This document shows, in pieces, positions 18,624 through 28,166 of a DNA stretch of 38,825 nt. Source of the DNA: GCA-003244245 sp039924425. GTDB taxonomy: Bacteria; Actinomycetota; Actinomycetes; Mycobacteriales; Pseudonocardiaceae. The stretch lies in contig JBDTAX010000011.1 of assembly GCA_039924425.1 (NCBI GenBank), positions 1 through 38,825 on the forward strand, given 5' to 3'. Both the position numbers and the translations under genes were made by a program. How positions within the stretch are numbered: position 1 is the first letter of the stretch; every line of letters starts with the position of its first letter. Below the pieces are notes generated by a model that was not told the origin of the DNA, did no database searches, and was given only the letters and a program-made list of their open reading frames with translations.

Positions 18624-20240
18624 TCATTGCTCTTTCAGCCAGACGGCGGTGTCGGGAGGCAGGGTGTCGCCGAAGGGCGGCAGCGGGCCGCTGGACAGCA
18701 GTACCTGCTCGGCTGGCAGCGACACCGGCCGGCCGGAGGCGTTCAGGGCGCAGACCAGCCCGCCGCTGCCACGGCGGAACGCGAGGCACCCGGGTGGCGC
18801 GCCGTACCACTCCACCTCGGTGCCGGTGAACGCGCCGTGGTTCTGGCGCAACTCGAGTGCCTGCCGGTACAGCGACAGCGTCGAGCTCGGGTCTTCCAGT
18901 TGCGCTTCCACGGTCCGGTCGGCCCAGTCGCCCGGCATCGGCAGCCAAGTGCCCGGCGTCGGGCTGAACCCGTACGGCGAGCTGGCGCCCTCCCAGGGCA
19001 CTGGGATCCGGCAGCCGTCGCGGCCGCGCACGGTGCGCCCGGAGCGCCTCCACACCGGATCCTGCAGCGCCCAGTCCGGCAGCTCGACGTTGGGCAGACC
19101 CAGCTCGTCGCCGTTGTACAGGTACGCCGGGCCCGGCAGGGCGAGCTGCACTAGCGCCATCGCGCGGGCTCGCGCCAGGCCCACCTCACCACCGCCGTAG
19201 CGGGTCACCGGGCGGACCGTGTCGTGGTTGGCGAGCGTCCAGGTGGCCGGCGCGGGGCTGTCCTGGACGGCCAGCAGCGAGTGCTCGATGGCCGTCTGCA
19301 CGCCGCCGGCGTCGAACTCCGCCTCGAGCAGTCGGAAGTTGAACCCCAGGTGCAGCTCACCGGGGCGCAGGTAGCGGGCGAACGCGGTGTCGTCGGCCAC
19401 CCAGATCTCGCCGACCGCGACCCGCGCCGGGTACTCGTCGAGCACCTTGCGGATCATCCGGTGGATGTCGTGCACGCCCTCGGCGTCGAAGCGGTGATCG
19501 GCGGCGTCGCCCTCCAGTAGCCCCGGGCTCACTCCGGCCGGGTGTGCCATGTCCGGCAGCCCGGCGGGTTTGGCCATTCCGTGGGCCACGTCGATGCGGA
19601 ACCCGTCGACCCCCCGGTCCAGCCAGAACCGCAGCGTTCGCTCCAGATCGGCGGACACCTCCGGGTTGTCCCAGTTCAGGTCGGGCTGCTCGGGCGCGAA
19701 CAGGTGCAGGTACCACTGGCCGCCACCGGGCAGGCGAGTCCATGCTGGCCCACCGAAGACACTGGTCCAGTTGTTGGGCGGCTGCGACCCACCGAAGCCG
19801 CGGCCGTCCCGGAAGTGGTAGCGGGCCCGCTCGGGGCTGCCCGGCGCGGCCGCTACCGCAGCCTGGAACCACTCGTGCCGGTCGGAGGTGTGGTTGGGCA
19901 CCAGGTCGATGGTGACGCGCAGCCCGTGTCGGTGGGCGTCGGTGACCAGACGATCGAAGGCGTCCAGGTCACCGAACAGCGGGTCGACGGCGCGCGGGTC
20001 GCTGACGTCGTACCCGTGGTCGACCATCGGGGATCGGAAGAACGGGGTGAGCCACAGCGCGTCGACGCCGAGCAGCTCCAGGTAACCCAACCGGCTGCGC
20101 ACGCCCTCCAGATCACCCACCCCGTCACCGTTCGCGTCGGCGAAGGAACGGACGTAGACCTGGTAGAACACGGCATTGCGCCACCAGGCCTCGTCATCGG
20201 GGGCCAGGCGGCGGTCGTCGGTGCGTCGCACGGGGATCAA
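18624..20240 (-). CDS. aglA: GH13 alpha-glucosidase (Rv2471/AglA-like)
   Basis: A 538-aa cytosolic glycoside hydrolase family 13 enzyme that probably cleaves alpha-glucosidic bonds in malto-oligosaccharides or related sugars. The (beta/alpha)8 barrel motifs are all present: VTIDLVPNHTS, the nucleophile D217 in GFRIDVAH, acid/base E278 in VGEIWV, and transition-state stabiliser D340 in LANHD (numbered from TTG 20240). The start could also be GTG 20231. No signal peptide. It is the third gene of a minus-strand set mscS-glbO-aglA-regulator, with 34 bases to glbO. The aglA-glbO pair in opposite orientation to gdh and ettA is as in M. tuberculosis. Confidence 0.92.
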   Translation of the reverse strand: MIPVRRTDDRRLAPDDEAWWRNAVFYQVYVRSFADANGDGVGDLEGVRSRLGYLELLGVDALWLTPFFRSPMVDHGYDVSDPRAVDPLFGDLDAFDRLVTDAHRHGLRVTIDLVPNHTSDRHEWFQAAVAAAPGSPERARYHFRDGRGFGGSQPPNNWTSVFGGPAWTRLPGGGQWYLHLFAPEQPDLNWDNPEVSADLERTLRFWLDRGVDGFRIDVAHGMAKPAGLPDMAHPAGVSPGLLEGDAADHRFDAEGVHDIHRMIRKVLDEYPARVAVGEIWVADDTAFARYLRPGELHLGFNFRLLEAEFDAGGVQTAIEHSLLAVQDSPAPATWTLANHDTVRPVTRYGGGEVGLARARAMALVQLALPGPAYLYNGDELGLPNVELPDWALQDPVWRRSGRTVRGRDGCRIPVPWEGASSPYGFSPTPGTWLPMPGDWADRTVEAQLEDPSSTLSLYRQALELRQNHGAFTGTEVEWYGAPPGCLAFRRGSGGLVCALNASGRPVSLPAEQVLLSSGPLPPFGDTLPPDTAVWLKEQ

Positions 20241-20274
20241 TCTTGCCAGTGAGGTCCGCGGTGGTGCACGTCGC

Positions 20275-20658
20275 TCAGCTCAGCGAGTTCAGCAGGCTGT
20301 TCGCCGCCATCACCATGTAGTCCCACAGCACGGCATGGTAGGCCTCACCGAGGTCGGCCTCATCCACGGCGATGCGCATGCAGCGCAGCCAGGCGTCGCG
20401 CTCGGTCGGCCCGATCCGGAACGGGGCGTGGCGCATCCGCAGCCGCGGGTGCCCGCGCTCGGTGGAGTAGGTATGGGGCCCACCCCAGTACTGCATGAGG
20501 AACAGCCGCAGCCGCTCCTCGGCGGGCCCCAGATCCTGCTCCGGGTAGATCGGGCGCAGCACCTCGTCCTTGGCCACCAGCTCATAGAAGCGGCCGACGA
20601 TCCGCCGAAACGTCTGTTCTCCGCCGACGGCCTGGTAGAAGTTCTCCGGTGCAGCCAT
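20275..20658 (-). CDS. glbO: group II truncated haemoglobin (GlbO)
   Basis: A 127-aa truncated haemoglobin that binds O2 or NO at a haem. The family pattern is clear: FYQAVGGEQTFRRIVGRFY at the N-terminus with Tyr at the B10 position, IYPEQDLGPAEERLRLFLMQYWGG in the middle, and the proximal His in RMRHAPF. Trp near AWLRCM fits TrpG8 of the group. In mycobacteria GlbO is linked to the membrane and to respiration. ATG 20658 (MAAPENF) is preferred: starting at 20685 would put the first codons inside the hairpin at 20667-20702. The neighbours, mscS upstream and aglA downstream, share its strand. Confidence 0.94.
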   Translation of the reverse strand: MAAPENFYQAVGGEQTFRRIVGRFYELVAKDEVLRPIYPEQDLGPAEERLRLFLMQYWGGPHTYSTERGHPRLRMRHAPFRIGPTERDAWLRCMRIAVDEADLGEAYHAVLWDYMVMAANSLLNSLS

Positions 20659-20666
20659 CCGTTCAT

Positions 20667-20702
20667 CCTGCCCTGCCCGTGACATGACGCGGGCAGGGCA
20701 GG
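20667..20702 (-). terminator. strong hairpin after mscS
   Basis: Perfect 13-bp arms CCTGCCCTGCCCG (20667-20679) and CGGGCAGGGCAGG (20690-20702) with a 10-base loop begin 4 bases beyond the mscS stop on the minus strand. There is no T-run. It may terminate mscS transcripts or act as a leader hairpin or attenuator for glbO. Confidence 0.7.
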
Positions 20703-20706
20703 GGTT

Positions 20707-21633
20707 TCAAGACTGCGGGGCGGCAACGGCGACTGGCGAAGGCGGTGGGATCCCGGCTTCGGTGAAGGCCCCCATGATGGCGGCCCGCATCGCCCGCTGC
20801 ACGGCCCACTGCCGCCCGGCCGCCACCTTGGTGGTGATCCGCAGCGTGATGCCCTCCGAGGTGATCGACTCGACGCCGAGCACCTCGGGGGGCGCCAGCA
20901 CGTCGGCGGCCCAGGCGCCACCGTCGGCGGTGAGTTCGGCGGCGGTGCGGCCAGCGAGCGCGGTGCAAGCCGGGATGTCCGCGTCATGCCCGATGGGCAG
21001 GTCGATGACGGCCACGGAGTAATCCTGGCTGGAGTTGCCGACGCGCTCCACCGTGCCGTTGCGGACGTACCACAGGGCGCCCTTGACGTCCCGAAGCATG
21101 GTCACCCGCAGTCCCACCCCCTCCACGGTGCCGGTGGCCGCACCGAGGTCGACCACGTCGCCGACGTCGTACTGGTTCTCGAACAGCATGAACATCCCGG
21201 ACAGGAAGTCCTTCACCAGGTTCTGCGCGCCGAAGCCCAGCGCGACGCCCAGGATCCCGGCGGAGGCGATGATCGGCGCGAGGTCGATGCCGAGCTCGCC
21301 CAGCACCAGGGTGCCCGCCACCCCGTAGACCACGAACGTCGTGCCCGAGCGCAGCACCGAGCCGATCGTGCGGGCCCGTTGCGATCGCAGTCTGCGCCCT
21401 TCCTCGCTCGCCTGGGTCACCCGAGTGATCATCCGGTGCATGATCAGCCGGATCAGCACCGCGAGCAGGAGGATCAGCAGGATTCGCAGTCCCGCGCCCA
21501 GCACGGTGTCGGCGTAGCGCGACAGCAGGTCGTTGTGCGTGAGGTGGTAAATACGCGCGCACCACGAGCCATCGTCGCGGAAGCACCCCGGCTGGGAAAC
21601 GGTCACCCGCCGGACTGTATCCGCAGTGCTCAC
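20707..21633 (-). CDS. small-conductance mechanosensitive channel, MscS family
   Basis: A 308-aa membrane protein. Hydrophobic helices at about residues 35-60 and 85-130 precede the signature pore-lining helix and beta domain (GVALGFGAQNLVKDFLSGMFMLFENQYDVGDVV, with the usual Gly/Ala packing). The cytoplasmic alpha/beta domain follows. MscS channels open under membrane tension to release solutes on hypo-osmotic shock. GTG 21633 (MSTADTVRR) is preferred to an open upstream extension, which is Arg/Pro-rich and overlaps the divergent HNH gene. It is the first gene of the minus-strand group; the 80-bp gap to the HNH gene must hold divergent promoters. Confidence 0.9.
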   Translation of the reverse strand: MSTADTVRRVTVSQPGCFRDDGSWCARIYHLTHNDLLSRYADTVLGAGLRILLILLLAVLIRLIMHRMITRVTQASEEGRRLRSQRARTIGSVLRSGTTFVVYGVAGTLVLGELGIDLAPIIASAGILGVALGFGAQNLVKDFLSGMFMLFENQYDVGDVVDLGAATGTVEGVGLRVTMLRDVKGALWYVRNGTVERVGNSSQDYSVAVIDLPIGHDADIPACTALAGRTAAELTADGGAWAADVLAPPEVLGVESITSEGITLRITTKVAAGRQWAVQRAMRAAIMGAFTEAGIPPPSPVAVAAPQS

Positions 21634-21713
21634 CGACGACTCCGCTCCGCCATACGTGCGCGATTGCCGCCTGGTGTGGTGGACTAGTCCCGCGCATTGG
21701 TGGAGGTGGTCGC

Positions 21714-22430
21714 GTGCACGAACGACAACCCAGCCCGGAGGGTCACCCAGCGGGGGCGGACCAGTGGCTCGCCTCGCGCTCAGGGACCTCAACCGGGCTT
21801 CTCGACACCCCTGCCTTGGTCGCGGAGCGGCCCGTGGCCCCGGTCGCGGAGCGGCCCGTGTCTTCGGTCGCGGAGCGATCTCCAGCCACAGGTCCACCGG
21901 CTACGGGCGCGCCAGCCTGGGGACGTCGGCGGGTGTTGCTGCTCAACGCGAGTTTCGAGCCGCTGACCGCGCTGCCCTTGCGCCGGGCGATCGTGTTGGT
22001 GGTGTGCGGTAAGGCTGATGTGCTGCATGATGACGGCGCGGGCTTGGTGCTGCACTCCGCGACGGCCAGCGTGCTGGCCCCCTCGGTGATCAAACTGTGC
22101 ACGTTCGTGCGGGTGCCCTACCGGGCGCGGGTCCCGATGACCAGGGCGGCGCTGATGCACCGTGATCGTTACCACTGCGGCTACTGCGGAGCTCGCGCGG
22201 AGACCATCGACCATGTGGTGCCGCGCAGCCGCGGCGGCGAGCACTGCTGGGAGAACTGCGTGGCCTGCTGCTCGCTCTGCAACCACCGCAAGGCCGATCG
22301 GCTGCTCAGCGAGCTGGGGTGGAAGCTGCGGGTGGCGCCGCGCGCGCCGCGAGGGCAGCACTGGCGGTTGCTGGCCACGGTGCCCGACGCCGACCCGCAG
22401 TGGTTGCCTTACCTCGGGGAGGTCGCCTGA
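21714..22430 (+). CDS. HNH endonuclease family protein (Rv2469c-like)
   Basis: A 238-aa protein. The C-terminal part carries an HNH fold with zinc-binding pairs: CGYC, then IDHVVPRSRGG, WENCVACCSLCNHRK. The His of IDHV, the Asn of EN and the CxxC pairs are the expected catalytic and structural residues. The conserved N-terminal core RRVLLLNASFEPLTALPLRRAI begins at about residue 72; the first 70 residues are a variable Pro/Ala-rich extension with tandem VAERPV repeats. GGAGG lies 7 bases before GTG 21714. Position next to ctaJ matches mycobacteria. DNA or RNA substrate not known; the family is widespread in actinobacteria as a single conserved chromosomal gene. Confidence 0.88.
   Translation: MHERQPSPEGHPAGADQWLASRSGTSTGLLDTPALVAERPVAPVAERPVSSVAERSPATGPPATGAPAWGRRRVLLLNASFEPLTALPLRRAIVLVVCGKADVLHDDGAGLVLHSATASVLAPSVIKLCTFVRVPYRARVPMTRAALMHRDRYHCGYCGARAETIDHVVPRSRGGEHCWENCVACCSLCNHRKADRLLSELGWKLRVAPRAPRGQHWRLLATVPDADPQWLPYLGEVA
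21818..21877 (+). repeat. 24-bp tandem repeat in the N-terminal region of the HNH gene
   Basis: GGTCGCGGAGCGGCCCGTG recurs at 21818-21836 and 21842-21860 with a 12-base partial copy at 21866-21877. It encodes VAERPV repeats in a non-conserved extension. Confidence 0.85.
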
Positions 22431-22452
22431 GGCGCCGCGCGGGCCGGTCAGC

Positions 22453-22458
22453 TACCGT
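22453..22458 (+). promoter_or_regulatory. -10 box, possible leaderless start of ctaJ
   Basis: TACCGT ends 7 bases before GTG 22466, fitting a transcript that begins at that start codon. No Shine-Dalgarno sequence is present upstream. Confidence 0.4.
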
Positions 22459-22465
22459 GATGGCC

Positions 22466-22708
22466 GTGACATCGTTGGAGGTCGTCCTCGTCCTGGCGGG
22501 TACCCCGCTGGCTATTATGATCCTGATCGGGACGCTGACCCTGCGGCCGAAATTCGCTCGAACTCCCCGCTACCGCCCGGGCGAGCAGTGGAGTCACCCA
22601 CCGGTGCTGTGGACGGCGAACCCCGAGGCCGCGCGTGACGGGGTGGCGCACCATCTCGGCCGGGGCGGATTCGGTGGAGTGCGCGGAGGTGCTCGTGGCA
22701 ACTGGTAA
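22466..22708 (+). CDS. ctaJ: CtaJ-like small subunit of aa3-type cytochrome c oxidase
   Basis: An 80-aa protein with one N-terminal membrane helix (LEVVLVLAGTPLAIMILIG) and a conserved cytoplasmic tail with FARTPRYRPGEQWSHPPVLW. Both features fit CtaJ, an accessory subunit seen in the mycobacterial bc1-aa3 supercomplex. In Mycobacterium smegmatis, from memory, ctaJ is MSMEG_4693, next to the gene for PRSAF1 (MSMEG_4692) and close to pepN, the same order as here. The start is GTG 22466 (with a -10 box giving a leaderless transcript) or ATG 22460. Its 3' end overlaps the next gene by 14 bases, so the two proteins are probably made together. Confidence 0.75.
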   Translation: MTSLEVVLVLAGTPLAIMILIGTLTLRPKFARTPRYRPGEQWSHPPVLWTANPEAARDGVAHHLGRGGFGGVRGGARGNW

Positions 22709-23183
22709 TGATCAACACCGGGATCCCGCGCGGCGTGAGCACTCGGGCAATGGCCAGGTTCCCGGTGAGGTGACCGTCGGCACTGGACGGATTTCCGCGG
22801 CCCGGGCGGTCAAGCCGGTACTGAGCACGCTGCCCTTCACCCGCACCCAGCTCGGGGCTCTGGACGACGAACTGGTCCGGGCCAGCCGGGCCGCGCGCAT
22901 GCATTTCGGGATCTACCTCGGTGACCTCGGCGCCGACACCCGGACTCGGGCCGAGGAGCTGCACGACTCGATGGGCGAGTGGGCCGAGGATGCGGTGCTG
23001 GTGGCCGTCTCGCCTGGTCAGCGGGTGGTCGAGGTGGTCACCGGCGGCAATGCCGGTCATCGGCTGCCTGACCGGGGATGCAAGCGCGCGGTGGAGAGCA
23101 TGGTCTCCGCGTTCAAGGAAGGCGATCTGGCCGGAGGCCTGACCTCCGGGCTGCGCATACTCGCGGATCACACGGACTCGTGA
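22695..23183 (+). CDS. DUF5130 protein, PRSAF1-like respiratory supercomplex factor (Rv2468c-like)
   Basis: A 162-aa protein. After a disordered start (residues 1-30) comes a compact domain resembling the TPM/phosphatase-like fold annotated DUF5130: LSTLPFTRTQLGALDDELVRAS, GIYLGDLG, VLVAVSPGQRVVEVVTGG. The homologue in M. smegmatis is reported to bind the bc1-aa3 supercomplex (PRSAF1). GTG 22695 has GGAGG at about 22684 and overlaps ctaJ by 14 bases, which supports cotranslation. A bidirectional hairpin follows the stop. Functional assignment rests on recalled homology and gene order; the biochemical role is unknown. Confidence 0.72.
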   Translation: MATGNDQHRDPARREHSGNGQVPGEVTVGTGRISAARAVKPVLSTLPFTRTQLGALDDELVRASRAARMHFGIYLGDLGADTRTRAEELHDSMGEWAEDAVLVAVSPGQRVVEVVTGGNAGHRLPDRGCKRAVESMVSAFKEGDLAGGLTSGLRILADHTDS

Positions 23184-23217
23184 GTGGGTGACAGCGCCCT
23201 GGCCCTGTCACCCACTC
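23182..23217. terminator. bidirectional terminator between DUF5130 gene and pepN
   Basis: Perfect 13-bp arms GAGTGGGTGACAG (23182-23194) and CTGTCACCCACTC (23205-23217) with a 10-base loop lie exactly between two converging stops (23183 and 23221). The outer sequence repeats the pairing (CTCGTGAGTG with CACTCACGAG). Confidence 0.8.
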
Positions 23218-23220
23218 CAC

Positions 23221-25797
<2,577 letters not shown>

Positions 25798-25867
25798 GGA
25801 TCACCTCGGGTGTCGGATCGGGATTACCTGAGATCCAATCATGGGTCCCCGGGTGGGTAAGGCCCGG

Positions 25868-25893
25868 GGAAGACGTGACCACCCGGATGGGTT
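25868..25893 (+). promoter_or_regulatory. SigR/SigH-type promoter upstream of the DsbA-like gene
   Basis: GGAAG (25868-25872), 18 bases, then GTTG (25891-25894): the consensus of the thiol-stress sigma factors SigR/SigH is GGAAT/C-N16-19-GTT. Transcription would begin about 25 bases before the ATG at 25925. The M. tuberculosis homologue Rv2466c is known to be SigH-dependent, which supports the match. One mismatch in the -35 element. Confidence 0.65.
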
Positions 25894-25924
25894 GCACAAC
25901 TTGACGAGGAAACGGAGGGTTGTG

Positions 25925-26575
25925 ATGACGGTTACCACCGGCCACAGCGCTGAAGCCCGGATTGAGCCCCACCGTGAGCGAGTCGATGTCTACTTCGACC
26001 CGCTGTGCCCCTATGCCTGGATCACCTCGCGGTGGATCCTTGAGGCCGCGGCGGTGCGGGACATCGACGTGCACTTCCGGGTGATGAGCCTGTCGGTGCT
26101 CAACGAGGGCCGCGACGGGCTCCCCGAGATCTATCAGAACATGATGGCTCGCGGCTGGGGGCCGGTCCGGGTGTGCATCGCCGCGGCCCGCGACCACGGG
26201 GACAAGGTGCTCGAACCGCTCTACACCGCGCTGGGCCGGCGAATCCACAATGAGGGCAATGCGGACTTCGATGCGGTGATCGCGGCCGCGCTGGTCGAGC
26301 TGGGGCTGCCCGCCGAGCTGGCGGCGGTGGCGCACAGCACCGAGTACGACGAGGAGCTGCGCGCCAGCCACGCGGCCGGCATGGGCCCCGTGGGGCTGGA
26401 CGTCGGGACGCCGATCATCCACGTGAACGGGGTGGGCTTCTTCGGCCCGGTGCTGACCCGCATCCCGCGCGGCGAACAGGCCGGGAAGATCTTCGACGGC
26501 GCCCTGCTGCTCGCCACTTACCCGCACTTCTTCGAACTCAAGCGAACCCGCGACGAGCAGCTCGACTTCTCCTGA
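25925..26575 (+). CDS. DsbA-family thiol oxidoreductase-like protein (Rv2466c-like) with CPYA active site
   Basis: A 216-aa thioredoxin-fold protein with the DsbA helical insertion. The N-terminal strand VDVYFDPLCPYAWITSRW and the cis-Pro loop VGTPIIHVNG are the hallmarks of the family that includes Rv2466c, a mycothiol-dependent reductase. Rv2466c has CPWC; here the motif is C28-P29-Y30-A31, so only the nucleophilic Cys remains and a monothiol mechanism is expected. No signal peptide, so it is cytosolic. ATG 25925 has GGAGGG 8 bases upstream, and a SigR-like promoter lies ahead. It could alternatively act as a glutathione/mycothiol transferase-like enzyme. Confidence 0.88.
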   Translation: MTVTTGHSAEARIEPHRERVDVYFDPLCPYAWITSRWILEAAAVRDIDVHFRVMSLSVLNEGRDGLPEIYQNMMARGWGPVRVCIAAARDHGDKVLEPLYTALGRRIHNEGNADFDAVIAAALVELGLPAELAAVAHSTEYDEELRASHAAGMGPVGLDVGTPIIHVNGVGFFGPVLTRIPRGEQAGKIFDGALLLATYPHFFELKRTRDEQLDFS

Positions 26576-26665
26576 CCTGGTAGGCGGGCCCGCGGCGGCC
26601 GGGCGGTTGATTCGCTCTGCTCTTCGGAGCGTCGATGTGGCACTGTCGGAGCTGTGTGCGATGGT

Positions 26666-27382
26666 ATGAACGTGGCACAGGAGATTTCACTGTTGCACCG
26701 GCCGGTCTACACCTATGCGCAGGTGGACCGGCTCCTTGGGCTGACCTCGGGCACCGCGCGTCGTTGGATCAACGGCTACCGGCATGGTCGGCGGACCTAC
26801 GAGCCGATCATCCGCCCGGAATCACGGAACACGACGTGGGTCACGTGGGGCGAGTACGTCGAAGCCAGGCTGCTCGCCAACTGGCGTGACCTCGACAGGC
26901 TCCCGATCCCGAAGCTTCGGCGGCTGGCTGAGTATCTCCGCCGTGAGACTGGGGAGGAATTCCCGCTGGCGTCCTACTCAACGCTGATGCGCCCTGAAGG
27001 TAGGACTATGGTGTGGCAGGCACAGCAATTCGCCGACCTTCCTGAGGATCTTGCGGTGGAGGTGAATACCGGCCAGATCGTGTGGACGCCCGTAATCGGT
27101 CGGCTTGTCGAGGCAGCTGACTTCGGCCCAGACACAACACCAGACGGTCGGCGTATGGTGTCCGAGCTCACCGCCGATGAGGACTTCCCCTTGATCAAGC
27201 TCGATGTCCGCCGTCGCGGCGGGCAGCCGGTCATCCAGGGCCGGAATGTCCGGGCTTCGACGATCTCGGAACTCGTGGCGGCGGGCGAGTCGCGCGATGA
27301 CGTCGCTGAGTGGTACGACCTCAGTGCCGAGCAGATCGACCAGGCGGTGGGCTATTACCGCCGCCATCTCCGCATCGCGTGA
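26666..27382 (+). CDS. HTH-DUF433 antitoxin, VapB45-like
   Basis: About 238 aa. The N-terminal part (residues about 10-60) is a MerR-like DNA-binding region (YTYAQVDRLLGLTSGTARRWI, then WVTWGEYVEARLL). The C-terminal 70 residues are a DUF433 domain (GQPVIQGRNVRASTISELVAAGESRDDVAEWYDLSAEQI). This is the composition and length of VapB45 (Rv2018, 239 aa as I recall), the antitoxin of a PIN-like VapC45. The start is uncertain: GTG 26654, ATG 26666 or GTG 26672. Its expected toxin gene normally follows at once; here a small broken gene intervenes and the toxin lies about 785 bp away. The module sits between the Rv2466c and Rv2465c homologues, so it is an insertion. Confidence 0.8.
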   Translation: MNVAQEISLLHRPVYTYAQVDRLLGLTSGTARRWINGYRHGRRTYEPIIRPESRNTTWVTWGEYVEARLLANWRDLDRLPIPKLRRLAEYLRRETGEEFPLASYSTLMRPEGRTMVWQAQQFADLPEDLAVEVNTGQIVWTPVIGRLVEAADFGPDTTPDGRRMVSELTADEDFPLIKLDVRRRGGQPVIQGRNVRASTISELVAAGESRDDVAEWYDLSAEQIDQAVGYYRRHLRIA

Positions 27383-27442
27383 CGGAAGGCGCTCAGACCG
27401 ATTATGACTGACGGTGAGTGGTATACGCGCGCAGGAGTGGGG

Positions 27443-27866
27443 GTGACGAGCACGATTGAGTCAGCCAGAGTAACTGTGCGCTGCGTTCAGCACAAGCGGC
27501 TACTGGAGATCTTTGACCGTACCCCCGAGGGTTGGGCGGGCCTGATCTTGTACTAACGCGGGTGATGCCCGCTTCGGGCATGACGCGATTGTCACTGCCG
27601 CAGACGAGGCTGGTGTGCCTGCGGAAGTGATCCAGCGGCGGCACCTGGTCCGGGATGGCGAAAAGTGGATCAACCGCCATCGGGGTGGCATCGATCGCAC
27701 AGAGCTGGGGTTCAAGATGGGGTGCGGCGCATGCAAGCGACCACCCTTCCACTTCCGGGAGCCGGTGTTCGGGCAGCTACTCGACGAACTGGCCGCGCTG
27801 GGCACCGACGAGATCGACGTGCACGCGCTGGCCCGGCGGTATCGTGGTGCGTCTCGCGTCGTGTAA
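27443..27866 (+). pseudogene. frameshifted small gene of unknown function inside the VapBC45-like module
   Basis: GTG 27443 has a perfect AGGAG 5 bases upstream and codes for MTSTIESARVTVRCVQHKRL and on to GLILY, ending at TAA 27554-27556. In another frame the coding continues without a break, from NAGDARFGHDAIV to the stop at 27866. Removing one T near 27553-27554 joins the two as a product of about 140 aa. The joined protein has a Cys/His start (VRCVQHK) and a later CGAC pair in a basic segment, perhaps a zinc site; no family is recognised. It could be a true pseudogene, a programmed frameshift or a sequencing error. The second half has no good start of its own. Confidence 0.6.
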
Positions 27867-28166
27867 GCTGACCGCATTAGGCGGTCGCGTAATCGCCTGT
27901 GGGTGCCGGTCAGCCCGGTTGACCGAGACCTCTCCGTCGCGCCTGGCGCTTTCGGGGTTTCTCGCTTGTCTGGAGATCCCGTTGGACACCCATGATTCCA
28001 GCTCACCCGAGTCGCTGCGCGCTCGGCCGAGATTCACCAACGCAACACATGGACGGTGCAGACCATCATGTTGCCTATCCACAGGAGTCGAGCGCTGGTC
28101 TCCCTTCCTTTCTGCGGGTAATCCTGCGCCCATCACCAGTGCCCAGATGCAGCTTGGCGGTGTCGC
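27867..28166. other. 300-bp spacer before the PIN-like toxin gene
   Basis: No convincing gene. A weak hairpin GACCGC-ATTAG-GCGGTC (27870-27886) directly after the broken gene may end its transcript. No strong Shine-Dalgarno sequence precedes the toxin GTG at 28167. Confidence 0.4.

Noticed and set aside
21634..21897. N-terminal extension of MscS by 88 codons
   Set aside because: It is Arg/Pro-rich, overlaps the divergent HNH gene and the VAERPV repeats, and lacks similarity to channel N-termini.
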